Shown piece after piece: positions 54,537-63,762 of a stretch of DNA of 64,000 bases. The notes beneath the pieces were generated by a model. The model saw nothing but the letters and a program-made list of their open reading frames with translations. It searched no databases and was not told the origin of the DNA. Made by a program: the position numbers and the translations under genes. This DNA comes from JAAYDY01 sp964500225 (GTDB taxonomy: Bacteria; Planctomycetota; Phycisphaerae; FEN-1346; JAACEH01): NCBI GenBank assembly GCA_964500225.1, contig CAZCOA010000002.1, forward strand, positions 1 through 64,000, written 5' to 3'. The stretch's first letter is position 1; each line of letters starts with the position of its first letter.

Positions 54537-55357
54537 GTTCATTCAGCGAACGGTCCGCGGGGTTGCGGAAGGTGTATCGCGCTCTGCGCAAGGCGTATGG
54601 CAAGCAGGTGCCGGAACCGGCCGACGACATGGCCCATGAGCTGCTGCGGTTTATTCTCATGGAGGAGGCCGATGAGGCGTCGGTGGACAAGGCGATGAAG
54701 CGGATCTCACAGGACTTCGTGGATCTGAACGAAGTCCGGGTGAGTTTCCCCCGCGAGATCGCGGAGGTGATGCCCGAGGTGTCGAACGCGGAGCAGAAGG
54801 CGTCGCGGGTGACACGGCTGTTCAACAGCATCTTTCTGAGGCACAACACGATGACGTGGGACTTCCTGCGGACGATGGGCGTCCGGGAAGTGCGTCAGCT
54901 CTTTGAGAAGCTGGACGGCGGTGGCGAGGTGCTGGCGGCGGCGGCGGTGCTGCTGTCAGGCGGCCACGCGGTGCCGGCGGATGCAGACGTAGCGCGTACG
55001 CTGTCGCGTCTGGGGCTGACGGCCAAGGGGGAGGACACAGCGGGTCTTCAGGCGTTCCTGGAGCGTGCGGTAGCTCGCGACGAGGGATACGAGACCTGGG
55101 CGTTGCTGCACCGGTTGGGAGAGTCGGCGTGCCTGCCCGACAAGCCGCAGTGCGCGAAGTGCCCTGTCCGAACGATGTGTCCGACGGGAGCTGAGGCGCT
55201 GGCCGTGAAGAAGCCTGCGGGGCGTACGGACAAGAACGAGGCGGCCAGGCCGGCGGGGACGAAAAAGTCGCAAGGTGCAAAGAAGGCCGCGGCGAAGAAG
55301 TCGTCGTCCCGGGCGGCGTCGAGCAAGCGTGCCGCACCGTCGAAGCGGAAGAAGTGA
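54533..55357 (+). CDS. Endonuclease III-like DNA glycosylase-type protein with basic tail
   Basis: A 274-residue protein with a helix-hairpin-helix-GPD-like core and the endonuclease III 4Fe-4S motif at C200, C207, C210, C216 (spacing 6-2-5). The catalytic-Asp region reads HAVPADADVARTLSRLGL (D150, aligning with the Asp after PV in endonuclease III). The loop that normally carries the lyase Lys reads LDGGGEVLAAAA, without Lys. Residues after 225 form a Lys/Ala/Arg-rich tail resembling histone H1 tails. The substrate is unknown. It overlaps rbfA by four bases. Confidence 0.75.
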   Translation: MSSFSERSAGLRKVYRALRKAYGKQVPEPADDMAHELLRFILMEEADEASVDKAMKRISQDFVDLNEVRVSFPREIAEVMPEVSNAEQKASRVTRLFNSIFLRHNTMTWDFLRTMGVREVRQLFEKLDGGGEVLAAAAVLLSGGHAVPADADVARTLSRLGLTAKGEDTAGLQAFLERAVARDEGYETWALLHRLGESACLPDKPQCAKCPVRTMCPTGAEALAVKKPAGRTDKNEAARPAGTKKSQGAKKAAAKKSSSRAASSKRAAPSKRKK

Positions 55358-55426
55358 TGGAAGAGGCGTCGCCTGGATGTCCGCGCAAGGGCGCGGCGAC
55401 GGCGGCGACAGAAGGAGAGTCATTCG

Positions 55427-56299
55427 ATGGGACAGGTGCTGAAACTCGGGCTTCCCAAGGGAAGTCTTCAGGATTCGACGTTCGACATGATGCGTCGGGC
55501 GGGGTACGACATCTACGTGAGTTCGCGGAGTCTGAACCCGACGGTGGACGATCCGGAGCTGGAGATCATCCAGTTTCGCGCGCAGGAGATGAGCCGCTAC
55601 GTGGAAGACGGCGTGCTGGACGCAGGACTGACGGGCAAGGACTGGATCCTGGAGAACGGCAGCGACGTGGTGGACGTGGCGGACTTCGTGTACGCGAAGG
55701 CCAAGCTGGTACCGGTGCGTTGGGTGCTGGCAGTGCCGCAGGAGTCGCCGGTGCAGCGGATCGAGGACCTCGAGGGCGGCATCATCGCGACCGAACTGGT
55801 AGGAATGACGCGGAAGTACTTCGCCGACCGCGGCGTGAACGTCAAGGTGGAGTTCTCCTGGGGCGCGACGGAGGCCAAGGCGCGCCTGCTGAACGGCATC
55901 GTGGACGTGACCGAGACGGGCGCGAGCCTGAAGGCCAACGGCCTGCGCGTGGTGGAGACGCTGCTGGAGAGCACAACACACTTCATCGCGAACAAGGCGA
56001 GTTGGCAGGACCCGTGGAAGCGTGAGAAGATCGAAAGCCTGTGCCTGCTGCTGCGAGGAGCGATGGCGGCCCGTGAGAAGGTCGGGCTGAAGATGAACGT
56101 TCCGCGCAGCAAGCTGGAGCAGGTGTGCCGCCTGTTGCCTAGCGAGAAGAGCCCGACGATCAATAACCTGCTGGACAGTGAGTGGGTGGCGGTCGAGGTG
56201 ATCCTCCGCGAGGTGGAAGAGCGGGAGCTTGTGCCGCAATTGAAGAAAGCCGGGGCAACAGGCATCATCGTGTACCCGCTGAACAAGGTCATTCCCTGA
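55427..56299 (+). CDS. hisG: ATP phosphoribosyltransferase (long form)
   Basis: First committed step of histidine synthesis, joining PRPP and ATP. LKLGLPKGSLQDST, the PRPP-related VTETGASLKANGLRVVETLLEST and the helical DAGLTGKDWILENG are typical; the C-terminal ~75 residues (SEWVAVEVILREVEERELVPQLKKAGATGIIVYPLNKV) form the histidine-binding regulatory domain of the long (HisG-L) type. It has 290 residues. AAGGAGA precedes the ATG. No other his gene is adjacent, so it is an orphan in this window. Confidence 0.96.
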   Translation: MGQVLKLGLPKGSLQDSTFDMMRRAGYDIYVSSRSLNPTVDDPELEIIQFRAQEMSRYVEDGVLDAGLTGKDWILENGSDVVDVADFVYAKAKLVPVRWVLAVPQESPVQRIEDLEGGIIATELVGMTRKYFADRGVNVKVEFSWGATEAKARLLNGIVDVTETGASLKANGLRVVETLLESTTHFIANKASWQDPWKREKIESLCLLLRGAMAAREKVGLKMNVPRSKLEQVCRLLPSEKSPTINNLLDSEWVAVEVILREVEERELVPQLKKAGATGIIVYPLNKVIP

Positions 56300-56343
56300 G
56301 GCGCGTGCATGGTGCGCGAGGGGGCGTGCGAGGGTCGTGATCC

Positions 56344-59300
56344 GTGGGCAGCAGAAGGAACCATCCGTCACGCGTCATGGCCGTGGTCGCGGCACTGGCG
56401 GCCGTGTGGCTGGCCGGCATGACGGCGCAAGCGGCGTCGGCGCCCGCCTCGGAGTCTCCGGCGGCCGAGTCTTCTGATGCGCAGCCGGCGGCGCCGACGC
56501 CGGGCGCCGGGCAGACCGATGCCGATGCGCCCGCCGCCGAGAAGCCGTCGGAGCCGGCGGGCCCCCACCCCGACGTATCCGACGAGGACAAAGCCCGGGC
56601 CGTGTACCACTACGCCTTGGCGCGCGAACATATCGCCGCCGAGCGATTCGACGAGGCCATCCACGAACTCGAAGAGGCCGCGCGGCTGGATCCTGGCAGC
56701 GCACTGATCCTGCGTGAGCTGGCCGACGTATATCAGCAGAAGGGCAACGCCGCCAAATCGCAGGAGATTTACGGGCGCATCCTGGCCGCCAACCCGGACG
56801 ATACCGAGGCGATCTACGGTCTGGGCAGGTATCACCTGAACCGGAACGATTTCGACAAGGCCGCCGACTGCTTCCGCCAAGTGGTCGAGAAATCGAAGGA
56901 TGCAGCGTCGGACCGCTTCGTCGGCCTGTCGCTCTATTTGTTGGGCCGCATCCACGCGTCGCAGAAAAACATGGCCGAGGAGGCGGCCGCATACGACCGC
57001 CTCGCCCGCTGGCTGGACCAGTCGCCGGCGGCAATGCAGCGCGACGCCGAACTGTCGCGCATGGTCGATCCGCAGTTTCTGCACGTGCTGGTCGGTCGCA
57101 CGGTGCAGCTCTACATGCGTGTGAAGGAACCGGCGAAGGCGGTTGCCCTGCTGAAGGAAGTGACCGGCGTGCTGGAGAAGCCTGGGCTTGGCCCGTCGGC
57201 GGTGCTGTGGCTGCTGAACAACCAACAGAACGATCTGGCCCTGGATCTGGCGATGGAGATTCAGCGGCGGCGCACGGACGACGAGTCCGCCTATCATCTG
57301 CTGGCCCGGGTGTTCGGCCAGTCGAACAACCACGAAGGGTTCATCCGGACGTTCCGCGAGTTGGCCGAGCGGCACCCGCATCTGAGCGTAATCCGGATGC
57401 TGCTGGGTCAGGAACTGCTGCGGACCGGCGACGTGGAGGCGGGTGTGGCGATGATCGAGGCGGTGCTCGATGGAACCGACCCGCGTCTGCCCGGCCACGT
57501 GGCCGACAGCTCGATGCCCGCAACGATTCAGGCACTGCTTGCCAAGGGTGACACGGCTGCAGCCCTGAAGTTGGCGCTGGCTGTGCAGCGGCGATGGCCG
57601 ACGGACGCCGAGAGCTATGAGCTGCTGAAGCAAGCCTACGACAAGCATAGCGACGACGAGATGTTCCTGAAGAAGTTCCGCGAGTTCCACGAGGCACAGC
57701 CCGGGCTGTCTATCGTGACGCGGCTGCTCGGCGAGAAGCTGATCCAGATGGGTCGCGGCGATGAAGGCGCACAGCTGTTGGAGGAACTGGTTGCGTCATC
57801 CGATCCGGTCGTGGTCGGGGCGGCGCGCACGAACCTGTTGGCCTATTATCAGACCGGCCGGCAGCCGGCGCATGTGCTCAAGCTGTACGCACAGGCTGTG
57901 TCGGAGAAGAAAGACTGCGAGTCGCAATACTGGCGTTTGCGGTCGCGGCTGCTGCGGCTCCAATCGCGCGACGATGCACCGTCAGAGGAGTTTCAACGGT
58001 TGCGGCGCGAGGCCGCCGAGCAGGAGCAGCAAATCGAACAACTCGACGCGCTGGTACGGCAGCTTGCGGATTTCATCGACACGATTGAGGATCGCGGGGC
58101 TGTTCTGGCCGATCTGCGCACGCTGTTGGCCGACGAGTTGCGGTCGGGGCCTGGACCGGCGTTCGTGCTGGGCATGGTGGCCCAGATGGACGATCCGGCG
58201 GCGGCAGCCGAGGATTTCCGGACGGTCCTGGAAGTGAACCCTGGGTTCACTCGCGGATATGAGCGCCTGACGGCCGTGCTGATCCGCCTGGACCGGCTGA
58301 TGGATGCACTGGACGTGTCGCGCGAGGCGGTGGAGCGGCTGGATAGTCTCGGGTGGAAGAGCGTGTTTTTCCGCCGCATGGCGCGGATCTACGAGATGGT
58401 GGATCGGGACGCCGACGCGATCATGACGTATCGCACGATTCTGAAGCTGAACCAGGGCGATAACGGGTCGCGGTACAATCTGTCGGGCGTTCTGGCCCGC
58501 ATCGGTCGCACGGCAGAGGCCCGTGCGTTGATGGAGGAATCGATCGAAGCCGATCCCGCGTCGTCGCGGCCGTATGTGGAATTGGCGATGTTTCTTCGGG
58601 ACCAGGGAGACGTGGACGGGGCCCTGTTGGCCTTGGATCGCGGCCTGGACCAAGTGACGGACGAGGATCAGTTGGGCCTCCTGCTGTACTACCGAGCGAT
58701 GCTGCTGGAGGACCGCGGCGCGTCGGACGAGGCAATGGCCGTGATCGACCGCCTGGAGGCCATGGCTGCCTTCGAGCAAGACGCCCGGCAACTTCGGGCC
58801 GACGTGCTGATGTCGATGGAAAAGTACGACGAGGCTCGCAAGCTGATCGACGCGATGGTGGCCTCCAAGCCCGACGACAGCGAGGCGATGCAGTTGCTGG
58901 CCACGTGGCACGAGCGTCGAGGCGAGCCGGAGAAAGCCGAAGAGCTGATGCAGGCCATTCTGAAGAAGCACCCGCGCGACAGCGGAGTCAACAACAACCT
59001 CGGCTACATGTGGGCCGACCGGGGGGTGCGACTGGCCGAGAGTGAGCAGATGATCCGCCTGTCGCTCCAGGAGAATCCCGAATCGTCGGCCACGCTGGAC
59101 AGCCTTGGCTGGGTGCTCTACAAACAGAACCGGCTGGACGAGGCGCTCGTGTACCTTCAGCGAAGCGTGCGCCTGAGCCCGCAGGCTAGTCCCGTGATCT
59201 GGGACCACCTGGGCGATGCGCTGGTGCGGCTGAACCGCCTGGATGAGGCGCGTGCGGCGTACCGGCGTGCGGCCGAGCTGCTTGAGCGGCGACACGTGCG

Positions 59301-59433
59301 TTTGCAGCGGGACGAGCAGTTGATCCGCGAGCTGGTGCCGCGGAAGCTGGAGGCGCTGGATCAGGGGAAACCTGTGCCGACGGCGCCTCTGGGCAGAGAC
59401 CTATCCGAAAAGGACGGAGCCACAGGGCAATAG
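56344..59433 (+). CDS. Large secreted TPR protein
   Basis: A 1029-residue protein. It has a signal peptide (about residues 11-32), then an acidic, Pro/Ala-rich linker, then a long array of tetratricopeptide repeats through nearly the whole chain (IHELEEAARLDPGSALILRELADVYQQKGNAAKSQEIY at about 95, VNPGFTRGYERLTAVLIRL at about 635, EHHPRDSGVNNNLGYMWADRGV-like text near 875). It ends with about 60 polar residues. Such proteins act as scaffolds on the periplasmic or outer side. The GTG start follows GAGGG; ATG at 56377 is an alternative. It precedes yebC by 14 bases. Confidence 0.85.
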   Translation: MGSRRNHPSRVMAVVAALAAVWLAGMTAQAASAPASESPAAESSDAQPAAPTPGAGQTDADAPAAEKPSEPAGPHPDVSDEDKARAVYHYALAREHIAAERFDEAIHELEEAARLDPGSALILRELADVYQQKGNAAKSQEIYGRILAANPDDTEAIYGLGRYHLNRNDFDKAADCFRQVVEKSKDAASDRFVGLSLYLLGRIHASQKNMAEEAAAYDRLARWLDQSPAAMQRDAELSRMVDPQFLHVLVGRTVQLYMRVKEPAKAVALLKEVTGVLEKPGLGPSAVLWLLNNQQNDLALDLAMEIQRRRTDDESAYHLLARVFGQSNNHEGFIRTFRELAERHPHLSVIRMLLGQELLRTGDVEAGVAMIEAVLDGTDPRLPGHVADSSMPATIQALLAKGDTAAALKLALAVQRRWPTDAESYELLKQAYDKHSDDEMFLKKFREFHEAQPGLSIVTRLLGEKLIQMGRGDEGAQLLEELVASSDPVVVGAARTNLLAYYQTGRQPAHVLKLYAQAVSEKKDCESQYWRLRSRLLRLQSRDDAPSEEFQRLRREAAEQEQQIEQLDALVRQLADFIDTIEDRGAVLADLRTLLADELRSGPGPAFVLGMVAQMDDPAAAAEDFRTVLEVNPGFTRGYERLTAVLIRLDRLMDALDVSREAVERLDSLGWKSVFFRRMARIYEMVDRDADAIMTYRTILKLNQGDNGSRYNLSGVLARIGRTAEARALMEESIEADPASSRPYVELAMFLRDQGDVDGALLALDRGLDQVTDEDQLGLLLYYRAMLLEDRGASDEAMAVIDRLEAMAAFEQDARQLRADVLMSMEKYDEARKLIDAMVASKPDDSEAMQLLATWHERRGEPEKAEELMQAILKKHPRDSGVNNNLGYMWADRGVRLAESEQMIRLSLQENPESSATLDSLGWVLYKQNRLDEALVYLQRSVRLSPQASPVIWDHLGDALVRLNRLDEARAAYRRAAELLERRHVRLQRDEQLIRELVPRKLEALDQGKPVPTAPLGRDLSEKDGATGQ

Positions 59434-59447
59434 TAAGGGGACGACCT

Positions 59448-60200
59448 ATGTCGGGACATTCTCATTGGGCGACCATCAAAAGGAAGAAGGCCGGCGTGGA
59501 TGCCAAACGCGGGGCGGAGTTCAGCAAGGTGGCCAAGCTGATCACGGTGGCGGCGCGTCACGGCGGCGGGGATCCGTCGATGAACCTGAGCCTGCGGTAC
59601 GCGATTGAAAAAGCCCGCTCGGTCAACATGCCTCGCGACAATATCGAACGGGCCATCAAGAAAGGCACCGGCGAATTGCAAGGGGCCGCCCTGGAAAGCC
59701 TGCGCTACGAGGCCTATGCGCCGGGTGGCGTTGCCATCCTGATCGACGCGCTGAGCGACAACCGCAACCGGACGGCCGGCGAAATCCGGTCGATTCTCGA
59801 GAAACACGGCGGCAGCCTGGCGGCGGTGAACTCCGTGGCGCGGCTGTTCGAGCGCAAGGGGACGATTACCGTGCCGGTGGCCGCCGTGAGCGAGGAGCGT
59901 ATCATGGAGATCGCCCTGGAGCACGGGGCGGATGACGTCGTCAGCAAGGACGATGTGCACGAAATCACGTGCAGCCCGGAAGCATTCGAGGGACTGGTCA
60001 AGGCCCTGGAGACTGCCGGCATTCAGCCCCAGCGGGCGGCGGTCGAGCCGCTACCGAGCATCACGGTCCGGCTGGATGCGGACACTGCGGCGAAGGTGCT
60101 GAAGTTGATTGAGCTGCTCGATGACCATGACGACGTTTCCGAAGTGTATGCCAACTTTGACGTGAGCGACGAGGTGATGGCGCAGTTGCAGAAAGGGTAA
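59448..60200 (+). CDS. yebC: YebC/PmpR family regulatory protein
   Basis: A 250-residue protein of the YebC/TACO1 family. The N-terminus SGHSHWATIKRKKAGVDAKRGAEFSKVAKLI is unmistakable. FGDNIERAIKKGTGEL-type text (MPRDNIERAIKKGTGEL) and YEAYAPGGVAILIDALSDNRNRTAGEIR follow, and the C-terminal part has two beta-alpha domains. Members act as transcriptional regulators or help ribosomes translate proline stretches. ATG at 59448 follows an AAGGGG site. Confidence 0.95.
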   Translation: MSGHSHWATIKRKKAGVDAKRGAEFSKVAKLITVAARHGGGDPSMNLSLRYAIEKARSVNMPRDNIERAIKKGTGELQGAALESLRYEAYAPGGVAILIDALSDNRNRTAGEIRSILEKHGGSLAAVNSVARLFERKGTITVPVAAVSEERIMEIALEHGADDVVSKDDVHEITCSPEAFEGLVKALETAGIQPQRAAVEPLPSITVRLDADTAAKVLKLIELLDDHDDVSEVYANFDVSDEVMAQLQKG

Positions 60201-60256
60201 GCCGCCCGCCCTGCCCTACCGCGCCGAGGAACTCTTTTTGTCCGCGTTTGCAGACG

Positions 60257-61702
60257 ATGGGTGACACTATGGCGGATCCCGAAAAAGTCGTCAAATTGCT
60301 CAATAAGAAGGCGGTGCAGTCGGTGTTCCGCCGCATCACGCGGCGGCGCAGCGACGGCGGCTGCACACTGGCCGACTTCTTTCGGGCCTATGCCACGGGC
60401 GAGATGAGCCTTGCTCAGCGAGCGAAGTTCGCCATGCCGATGTGGATCACCGAATACATCCGCAAGCGCACGGGGGCGTCGCGTGACACGCTGCGCCGCC
60501 GCGTTTTCGGCCACGGGCCAACGGCCCGCGCCCTGGTCAACACGGTCCGCAGCGTGGGTCACTATGGTCTCACGGAGCCGCAGCAGTTCGTCGCGCCGCT
60601 CATGGTGGTCTGGAACTTCACACAGGCGTGCAACTTCCGATGCCAACATTGCTACCAGAATGCACATAGGGCCCTGGACGACGAGTTGACGCCCGAGGAG
60701 AAGATCGCCGTCGTGGATCGCCTGGCAGCCATGGACGTGTCGATGCTGGCGTTCTCGGGCGGCGAGCCGCTCATGGGCCGCCATTTCTGGGAAACCGCCC
60801 GGCACGCCGCGGACGTGGGATTCCACATGTCCGTGGCCACCAACGGATCGCTCTGCACGCCCGAGAACGTGCAACGGCTGGTGGATTGCGGTATCGGCTA
60901 CACTGAGATTTCGCTCGATTCGATCGATCCGGCCAAGCACGACCACTTCCGCGGCGGCAAAGGTTATTGGGAGGCCGCGGTCCGTGGCATCGACAACTGT
61001 GTGGCCCACCCCCACATGAAGACGGGCGTGGCCACCACCGTGACGAAGCTGAATATCGACGAGCTGGAGCAGATCATCCAGTGGGCGATCGACCGCGGGG
61101 TTGATACGTTCTACGCCTTCAACTTCATTCCGACAGGCCGCGGCAAAGATATTGTCGATATGGATCTGTCGCCGAGCGAGCGCGAGCGGATGTTGGCGAT
61201 TCTCCAGAAGACGCTGCTGGAGGACAAGATCGCCGTGATGAGTTCGGCGACGCAGTACGGCCGCGCGTGCATCGAGCTGGGCGACGCCGAGTCGCCCATC
61301 AACACGGGACATTACGGCTACTCGTCGGGCAAGAAAACGCGGATTCTGGCCAAGTACGTCGGCGGTTGCGGCGCGGGGCGATGCTACTGCGCGATCCAGC
61401 CCAACGGCAAGGTCACGCCCTGCGTGTTCATGCCCATCGAGATCGGCGACATCCGGCAGGACGACTTCGAGCAGATGTGGCTCAACGATCCGCTGCTGAA
61501 GGTGCTGCGCGACCGCGAGGACCGCACCGGCCACTGCAAGGTTTGCCAATACAAGCACTATTGCGGCGGCTGCCGGGCCCGTAGTTACGGCTACTTCGGC
61601 GATGTCCGCAAGAGCGACCCCGGCTGCAAGTTCAACGAGGCCGAGTGGCAGGAAGTGCTCGCGGCATCGGCTCGTGCGGCGGATCAGGCCGCGGGGCAGT
61701 AG
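60257..61702 (+). CDS. Radical SAM protein with SPASM domain
   Basis: A 481-residue iron-sulfur enzyme. About 110 residues of helical N-terminal extension precede the radical SAM motif CNFRCQHC (CxxxCxxC) at about residues 127-134. The SAM-binding FSGGEPLMG follows, then EISLDSID. The C-terminal SPASM region has several Cys: GGCGAGRCYCAIQPNGKVTPC, then CKVCQYKHYCGGCRARSYGYFGD and DPGC. SPASM enzymes often modify peptides or proteins (sulfatase- and peptide-maturase-like), but no small substrate peptide gene is seen nearby. The start is ambiguous between ATG 60257 and ATG 60269. Confidence 0.88.
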   Translation: MGDTMADPEKVVKLLNKKAVQSVFRRITRRRSDGGCTLADFFRAYATGEMSLAQRAKFAMPMWITEYIRKRTGASRDTLRRRVFGHGPTARALVNTVRSVGHYGLTEPQQFVAPLMVVWNFTQACNFRCQHCYQNAHRALDDELTPEEKIAVVDRLAAMDVSMLAFSGGEPLMGRHFWETARHAADVGFHMSVATNGSLCTPENVQRLVDCGIGYTEISLDSIDPAKHDHFRGGKGYWEAAVRGIDNCVAHPHMKTGVATTVTKLNIDELEQIIQWAIDRGVDTFYAFNFIPTGRGKDIVDMDLSPSERERMLAILQKTLLEDKIAVMSSATQYGRACIELGDAESPINTGHYGYSSGKKTRILAKYVGGCGAGRCYCAIQPNGKVTPCVFMPIEIGDIRQDDFEQMWLNDPLLKVLRDREDRTGHCKVCQYKHYCGGCRARSYGYFGDVRKSDPGCKFNEAEWQEVLAASARAADQAAGQ

Positions 61703-61801
61703 CCACAGGCCCATCCGGCGCCGCCGGGCAGTTCGGCAGCTCTCCTCTGGACAGCGAACAAGCGAACATCCGTTGTGGGGACGACTCGCGAGCCGCCCCC
61801 C

Positions 61802-62980
61802 CTACCCTTTGGCGTGGTGGTTCAGGGCGGCCTGGGCGTACATAGCGGTCCCCTGCCACAGGACGTCCTCGTCGATGCGGAAGTGGGGATTGTGGTGGGC
61901 CGCGGTGATCCCCTTGGCGGGATTGCCAACGCCGAGAAAGATCATTGCGCCCGGCACGCGCTGGAGAACGTAGCAGAAGTCCTCGCCGCCAAACTTCTTC
62001 TCGACGGGCGTGAGGCGCCCCGGGCCGAAGAGTTGCTCCGCGGTCGCCTGCAAGTCGGCCGCCACGGCGGCATCGTTGACCACGGTGCCGTACCCGTGGG
62101 AAAACTGAAGGTCAATCGTGACACCGCAGGCGATTTCGATGCCGTTAACGATGTCGCGGATGAATTTGATGACGCGATTCCTCGTGCGTTCGCAATGGGT
62201 CCGCAGCGTGCCGGCCACCTCGACGGTATCGGGGATGACGTTATAGGCGTCGCCGCCGTGGATCATGCACATGCTGAGGACGCCGACATCGTGCGGTTTG
62301 ATGCGGCGGCTCATGATGGTCTGAAGGCTGAGGATCAACTGGGCAGCCGCGACCACGGGGTCAATACACAATTCGGGAGTGGCGGCATGTCCGCCGCGAC
62401 CGTTGATGCGCAGGGTGATGGCGTCAGCCTCGGCCATGACGGGCCCGGCCTGGATCCCCCAGAGGCCGGCCTCGTGAGCGGTGAAGACATGAATGGCCAG
62501 GGCTCGGTCCACGCCGTCGAGGACGCCTTCTTCGACCATGGCGGCCGCGCCGCCCGGGGGCTGCTCCTCGGACGGCTGGAACATGAGCCGCACCGACGCC
62601 TTCAACTCGCTGCGATGGCGTGCCAGAAGCCGCGCCGCCCCCAGCAACATGGCCACATGGGCGTCGTGGCCGCACAGGTGCGAGCAGCCGGGGATCTGCG
62701 ACGTGAAACTTTCACCCGAGGCTTCCTGGACGGGCAGCGCGTCCATGTCGGCCCGAAGCAGGATGCGTCCGGCGGCGCCGGGCACGTCGAGGTCGCCGAC
62801 CACGCCGGTCTTGCCGACGTTGCGTCGCACGGCAAACCCCAGCCGCTCGAGTTCATCGGCCACCACGCCCGCCGTCCGATGCTCCTGGAACCCCAGTTCG
62901 GGGTGCTGGTGCAGGTCGCGGCGCCAGGCGACGATCTGTTCCTGCAATGCGTACGCTTCCTGGGCTATGGATGCACTCAC
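61802..62980 (-). CDS. M20 family amidohydrolase
   Basis: A 392-residue metal-dependent amidohydrolase of the N-acyl-amino acid/hippurate hydrolase type. Metal ligands and active-site parts are seen in RRDLHQHPELGFQE, RADMDALPVQE, CGHDAHVAMLLGAARLL, FQPSEEQPPGG (catalytic Glu) and AAHHNPHF near the end. The dimerisation domain has RGGHAATPELCIDPV. The physiological substrate is unknown. The GTG start at 62980 follows AAAGGG and overlaps the upstream gene by four bases; ATG at 63013 would lie inside that gene. Confidence 0.93.
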   Translation of the reverse strand: MSASIAQEAYALQEQIVAWRRDLHQHPELGFQEHRTAGVVADELERLGFAVRRNVGKTGVVGDLDVPGAAGRILLRADMDALPVQEASGESFTSQIPGCSHLCGHDAHVAMLLGAARLLARHRSELKASVRLMFQPSEEQPPGGAAAMVEEGVLDGVDRALAIHVFTAHEAGLWGIQAGPVMAEADAITLRINGRGGHAATPELCIDPVVAAAQLILSLQTIMSRRIKPHDVGVLSMCMIHGGDAYNVIPDTVEVAGTLRTHCERTRNRVIKFIRDIVNGIEIACGVTIDLQFSHGYGTVVNDAAVAADLQATAEQLFGPGRLTPVEKKFGGEDFCYVLQRVPGAMIFLGVGNPAKGITAAHHNPHFRIDEDVLWQGTAMYAQAALNHHAKG

Positions 62981-63762
62981 GTTCCGCCCTTTCTCCTGCC
63001 TCGCGCGAGCCACTCGGGATCGGCGAACCGGTCGCGTCGAATTCGCTCGGCGTCCCGTCGTTCCTCGTCCGACAGTTCGGACTGTTCGAAGACAACGTCC
63101 AGCGTTTCGGCGAACCGCTCGGCCAGGGGCCGCGCGAGTTCGTCGAACGTCACTGGGCGTCCGAGCAATTGGGCCAGTCCGAGGGTGGCTTCCTGCCGGT
63201 TGTCGTCGAGCATGATCGACCCGTGCTGGAGAACGCCTCCGTCGGCGCGTCGTTGAGCGCTGCCGGCCAGCTTGAGCGACCGCGCGATTATATCGGTGGA
63301 GCCGGCGCGGGCGAAGCAGAAAAACGGGCCCCGCTGGGCGCGCTCGCCGCGCTGCTCGCCGCGCACTTCCACCGTACCCCCCAGGTCGGCCACGGCCGCC
63401 ACGATCGCGCGGTTGACCAGGTCGTAGAGCATCGGGCCGTCCAGCAGGTCTGCCGGCACGGCCACCGAGTAGGTGAGCTCCTGATCGTGGAGAATGGCGC
63501 CGCCGCCGGTAGCGCGGCGGACCACGGGCCAGCGGTCACGGACGTCGGGCGGTATCTCGTCGAGAGACTGGAAGTACCCCAGCGACAGGGTCGGCCGATT
63601 CCAGGCGTAAAGACGCAGAGCAGGCCGCCCCCCACGGGCCACCTGCTCGAGCAAGACCTGGTCCACCGCCATGTTCCAGTCGCCGGGCGAAGGTGGATGA
63701 ATAATCAATCGCCACGGGCCGTTCACGGGGTCACCTTCGGCATCCGGTCCATCACTTGGCAT
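62977..63762 (-). CDS. Lipoate-protein ligase A family protein
   Basis: A 261-residue ligase or octanoyl/lipoyl transferase family member that attaches lipoate (or octanoate) to carrier proteins. The conserved motif RRATGGGAILHDQELTYSV and the Lys-bearing KLAGSAQRR with LQHGSIML are visible. It overlaps the gcvPB stop by 11 bases, which fits a role in lipoylating the glycine cleavage H protein. ATG at 63762 is preceded by GGGACG. Confidence 0.92.
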   Translation of the reverse strand: MPSDGPDAEGDPVNGPWRLIIHPPSPGDWNMAVDQVLLEQVARGGRPALRLYAWNRPTLSLGYFQSLDEIPPDVRDRWPVVRRATGGGAILHDQELTYSVAVPADLLDGPMLYDLVNRAIVAAVADLGGTVEVRGEQRGERAQRGPFFCFARAGSTDIIARSLKLAGSAQRRADGGVLQHGSIMLDDNRQEATLGLAQLLGRPVTFDELARPLAERFAETLDVVFEQSELSDEERRDAERIRRDRFADPEWLARGRRKGGT

